NCBI GenBank assembly: GCA_016839875.1
Contig: JAEOTK010000418.1
Span: 1-32,547, forward strand
Source of the DNA: Candidatus Heimdallarchaeota archaeon
GTDB taxonomy: Archaea; Asgardarchaeota; Heimdallarchaeia; Heimdallarchaeales; Heimdallarchaeaceae
DNA length: 32,547 bases
Reading direction: 5' to 3'
Positions 31,926-32,547 of this stretch are shown piece after piece (positions within the stretch are counted from its first letter, which is position 1; every line of letters begins with the position of its first letter). Position numbers and translations under genes: made by a program. Under the pieces are notes generated by a model. That model saw only the letters and a list, made by a program, of their open reading frames with translations. It was not told the DNA's origin and searched no databases.

Positions 31926-32547
31926 TTACAAGAAGTGTAAGAATCCGATATTAGTCACAGATTCCTCATAAATCATCTCCAAAGGATGAATAGCTAGAAG
32001 TATACAATCATACGAAAAAAAAGGAATCAACGGACTTTCCAAAAGAGGATAGAGATCATAAGAGAAAGGATCTCCATATTCATTATATATCGTATAATTT
32101 CCAATCCCAGACCAATCATTCCAAAAATTCCCTTCTTTTGTTGAATTATCGTACCAAATATTCCCTTCTCCATCATCGCTTGCTTGTGAAATTCCTCCCA
32201 TATTATTATCTATGAAGCTATTATGATGAATAGTACAGTTAGAGGAACCACCTACATTAAGTCCAACTCCAAAATTTTCTTGGAAAAGATTAAATGTCAA
32301 AGAACAATTATCAGAAGGTCCTGGATCAGCATCCATTTGAGAAATAAGATACCAGCCTTGTAAAGATACTCCCAAATTATTGTATTTAAATGTGTTTCCT
32401 GTAAAATTAGTATTATGAGCCATTGTCAGCTGGCTACCAACGTAATTCCAATTACATTTGTTGTCGATTAAAGTGAAATTTTCAGAAAACCAGAGTTCTA
32501 TACCATTAATTAAATTATATTTACACTCATTATCTTCAATTAATCCA
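31926..32547 (-). CDS. NosD-like beta-helix surface protein, 5' end outside the window, C-terminus abnormal
   Basis: The frame stays open to the right edge, so the real start lies beyond it; about 206 residues are visible. Beta-helix repeats with Asn turns continue across the edge (LIEDNECKYNLINGIELWFS and on). The end module matches the complete homologue at 10696-12198: IHHNSFIDN, SQASDDG, NIWYDNSTKEGN and YDLYPL. After DLYPL the homologue has a proline-glutamate linker, a hydrophobic helix and a basic tail. Here only PFFSYDCILLAI is hydrophobic, followed by HPLEMIYEESVTNIGFLHFL and a stop, with no basic tail. The anchor is therefore probably broken. The damaged end faces the ABC remnant 51 bases away, suggesting that one event truncated both. 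Confidence 0.78.
   Translation of the reverse strand, partial: GLIEDNECKYNLINGIELWFSENFTLIDNKCNWNYVGSQLTMAHNTNFTGNTFKYNNLGVSLQGWYLISQMDADPGPSDNCSLTFNLFQENFGVGLNVGGSSNCTIHHNSFIDNNMGGISQASDDGEGNIWYDNSTKEGNFWNDWSGIGNYTIYNEYGDPFSYDLYPLLESPLIPFFSYDCILLAIHPLEMIYEESVTNIGFLHFL

Noticed and set aside
1..32547. CRISPR arrays, tRNA or rRNA genes, insertion sequences
   Set aside because: I saw no regularly spaced repeats, no cloverleaf-like sequence and no transposase. Intergenic gaps are mostly under 200 bases. tRNA detection by eye is weak, so a covariance search would be the proper check.

Overview
The window is AT-rich and gene-dense, and it looks archaeal. It carries the archaeal end-resection cluster nurA-herA-mre11-rad50, an LLM-class (F420-type) oxidoreductase, a geranylgeranyl-reductase-family flavoprotein and TATA-like boxes 25-45 bp before starts. 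Several secreted proteins end in a hydrophobic helix followed by a basic tail. Bacterial-type genes (uvrA, kynureninase, NagD-like HAD) sit among them. This mix, with a kynurenine-pathway enzyme and NosD-like anchored surface proteins, suggests an Asgard archaeon, most likely Heimdallarchaeia-like. That placement is inference; there is no rRNA or tRNA in the window to test it.

Layout. 25-9601 (+ strand): a small methyltransferase, a 1,919-residue protein made of two complete UvrA copies in one reading frame, a kynureninase, and an ABC-2 exporter pair with overlapping genes. A hairpin at 9606-9634 separates these from a run of minus-strand genes: an E2-acyltransferase-like protein with altered catalytic residues, a NosD-like beta-helix surface protein, and two nitroreductase paralogues (about 70% identical) with matching promoter and ribosome-binding sequences. 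An LLM-class flavin oxidoreductase (13555-14493, +) follows.

14498-23470 (- strand) is the repair block, transcribed in the order nurA, herA, mre11, rad50, an unrecognised coiled-coil protein and a NagD-like HAD phosphatase. HerA-NurA and Mre11-Rad50 together process DNA double-strand ends. The tight spacing and repeated AAGGTGA ribosome-binding sites suggest co-translation, and they support later starts for herA and rad50 than the first possible codons.

23662-27264 (+): a VIT1/CCC1-like metal transporter, a geranylgeranyl-reductase-like flavoprotein, an unrecognised 290-residue protein and a small secreted protein. 27358-32547 is mostly minus strand: an FMN/iron-sulfur flavoprotein, a secreted zincin-like protease, a DUF3795 protein (+), a secreted anchored YtcJ-like amidohydrolase, the 3' remnant of an ABC exporter gene, and a second NosD-like gene that runs off the right edge.

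The most notable items are the tandem UvrA, the coiled-coil protein attached to the rad50 cluster, the E2-like protein lacking the usual catalytic His and Asp, and the junction of a gutted ABC exporter gene with a surface-protein gene. No stretch longer than about 300 bases lacks a gene. I saw no CRISPR array, tRNA, rRNA or insertion sequence.
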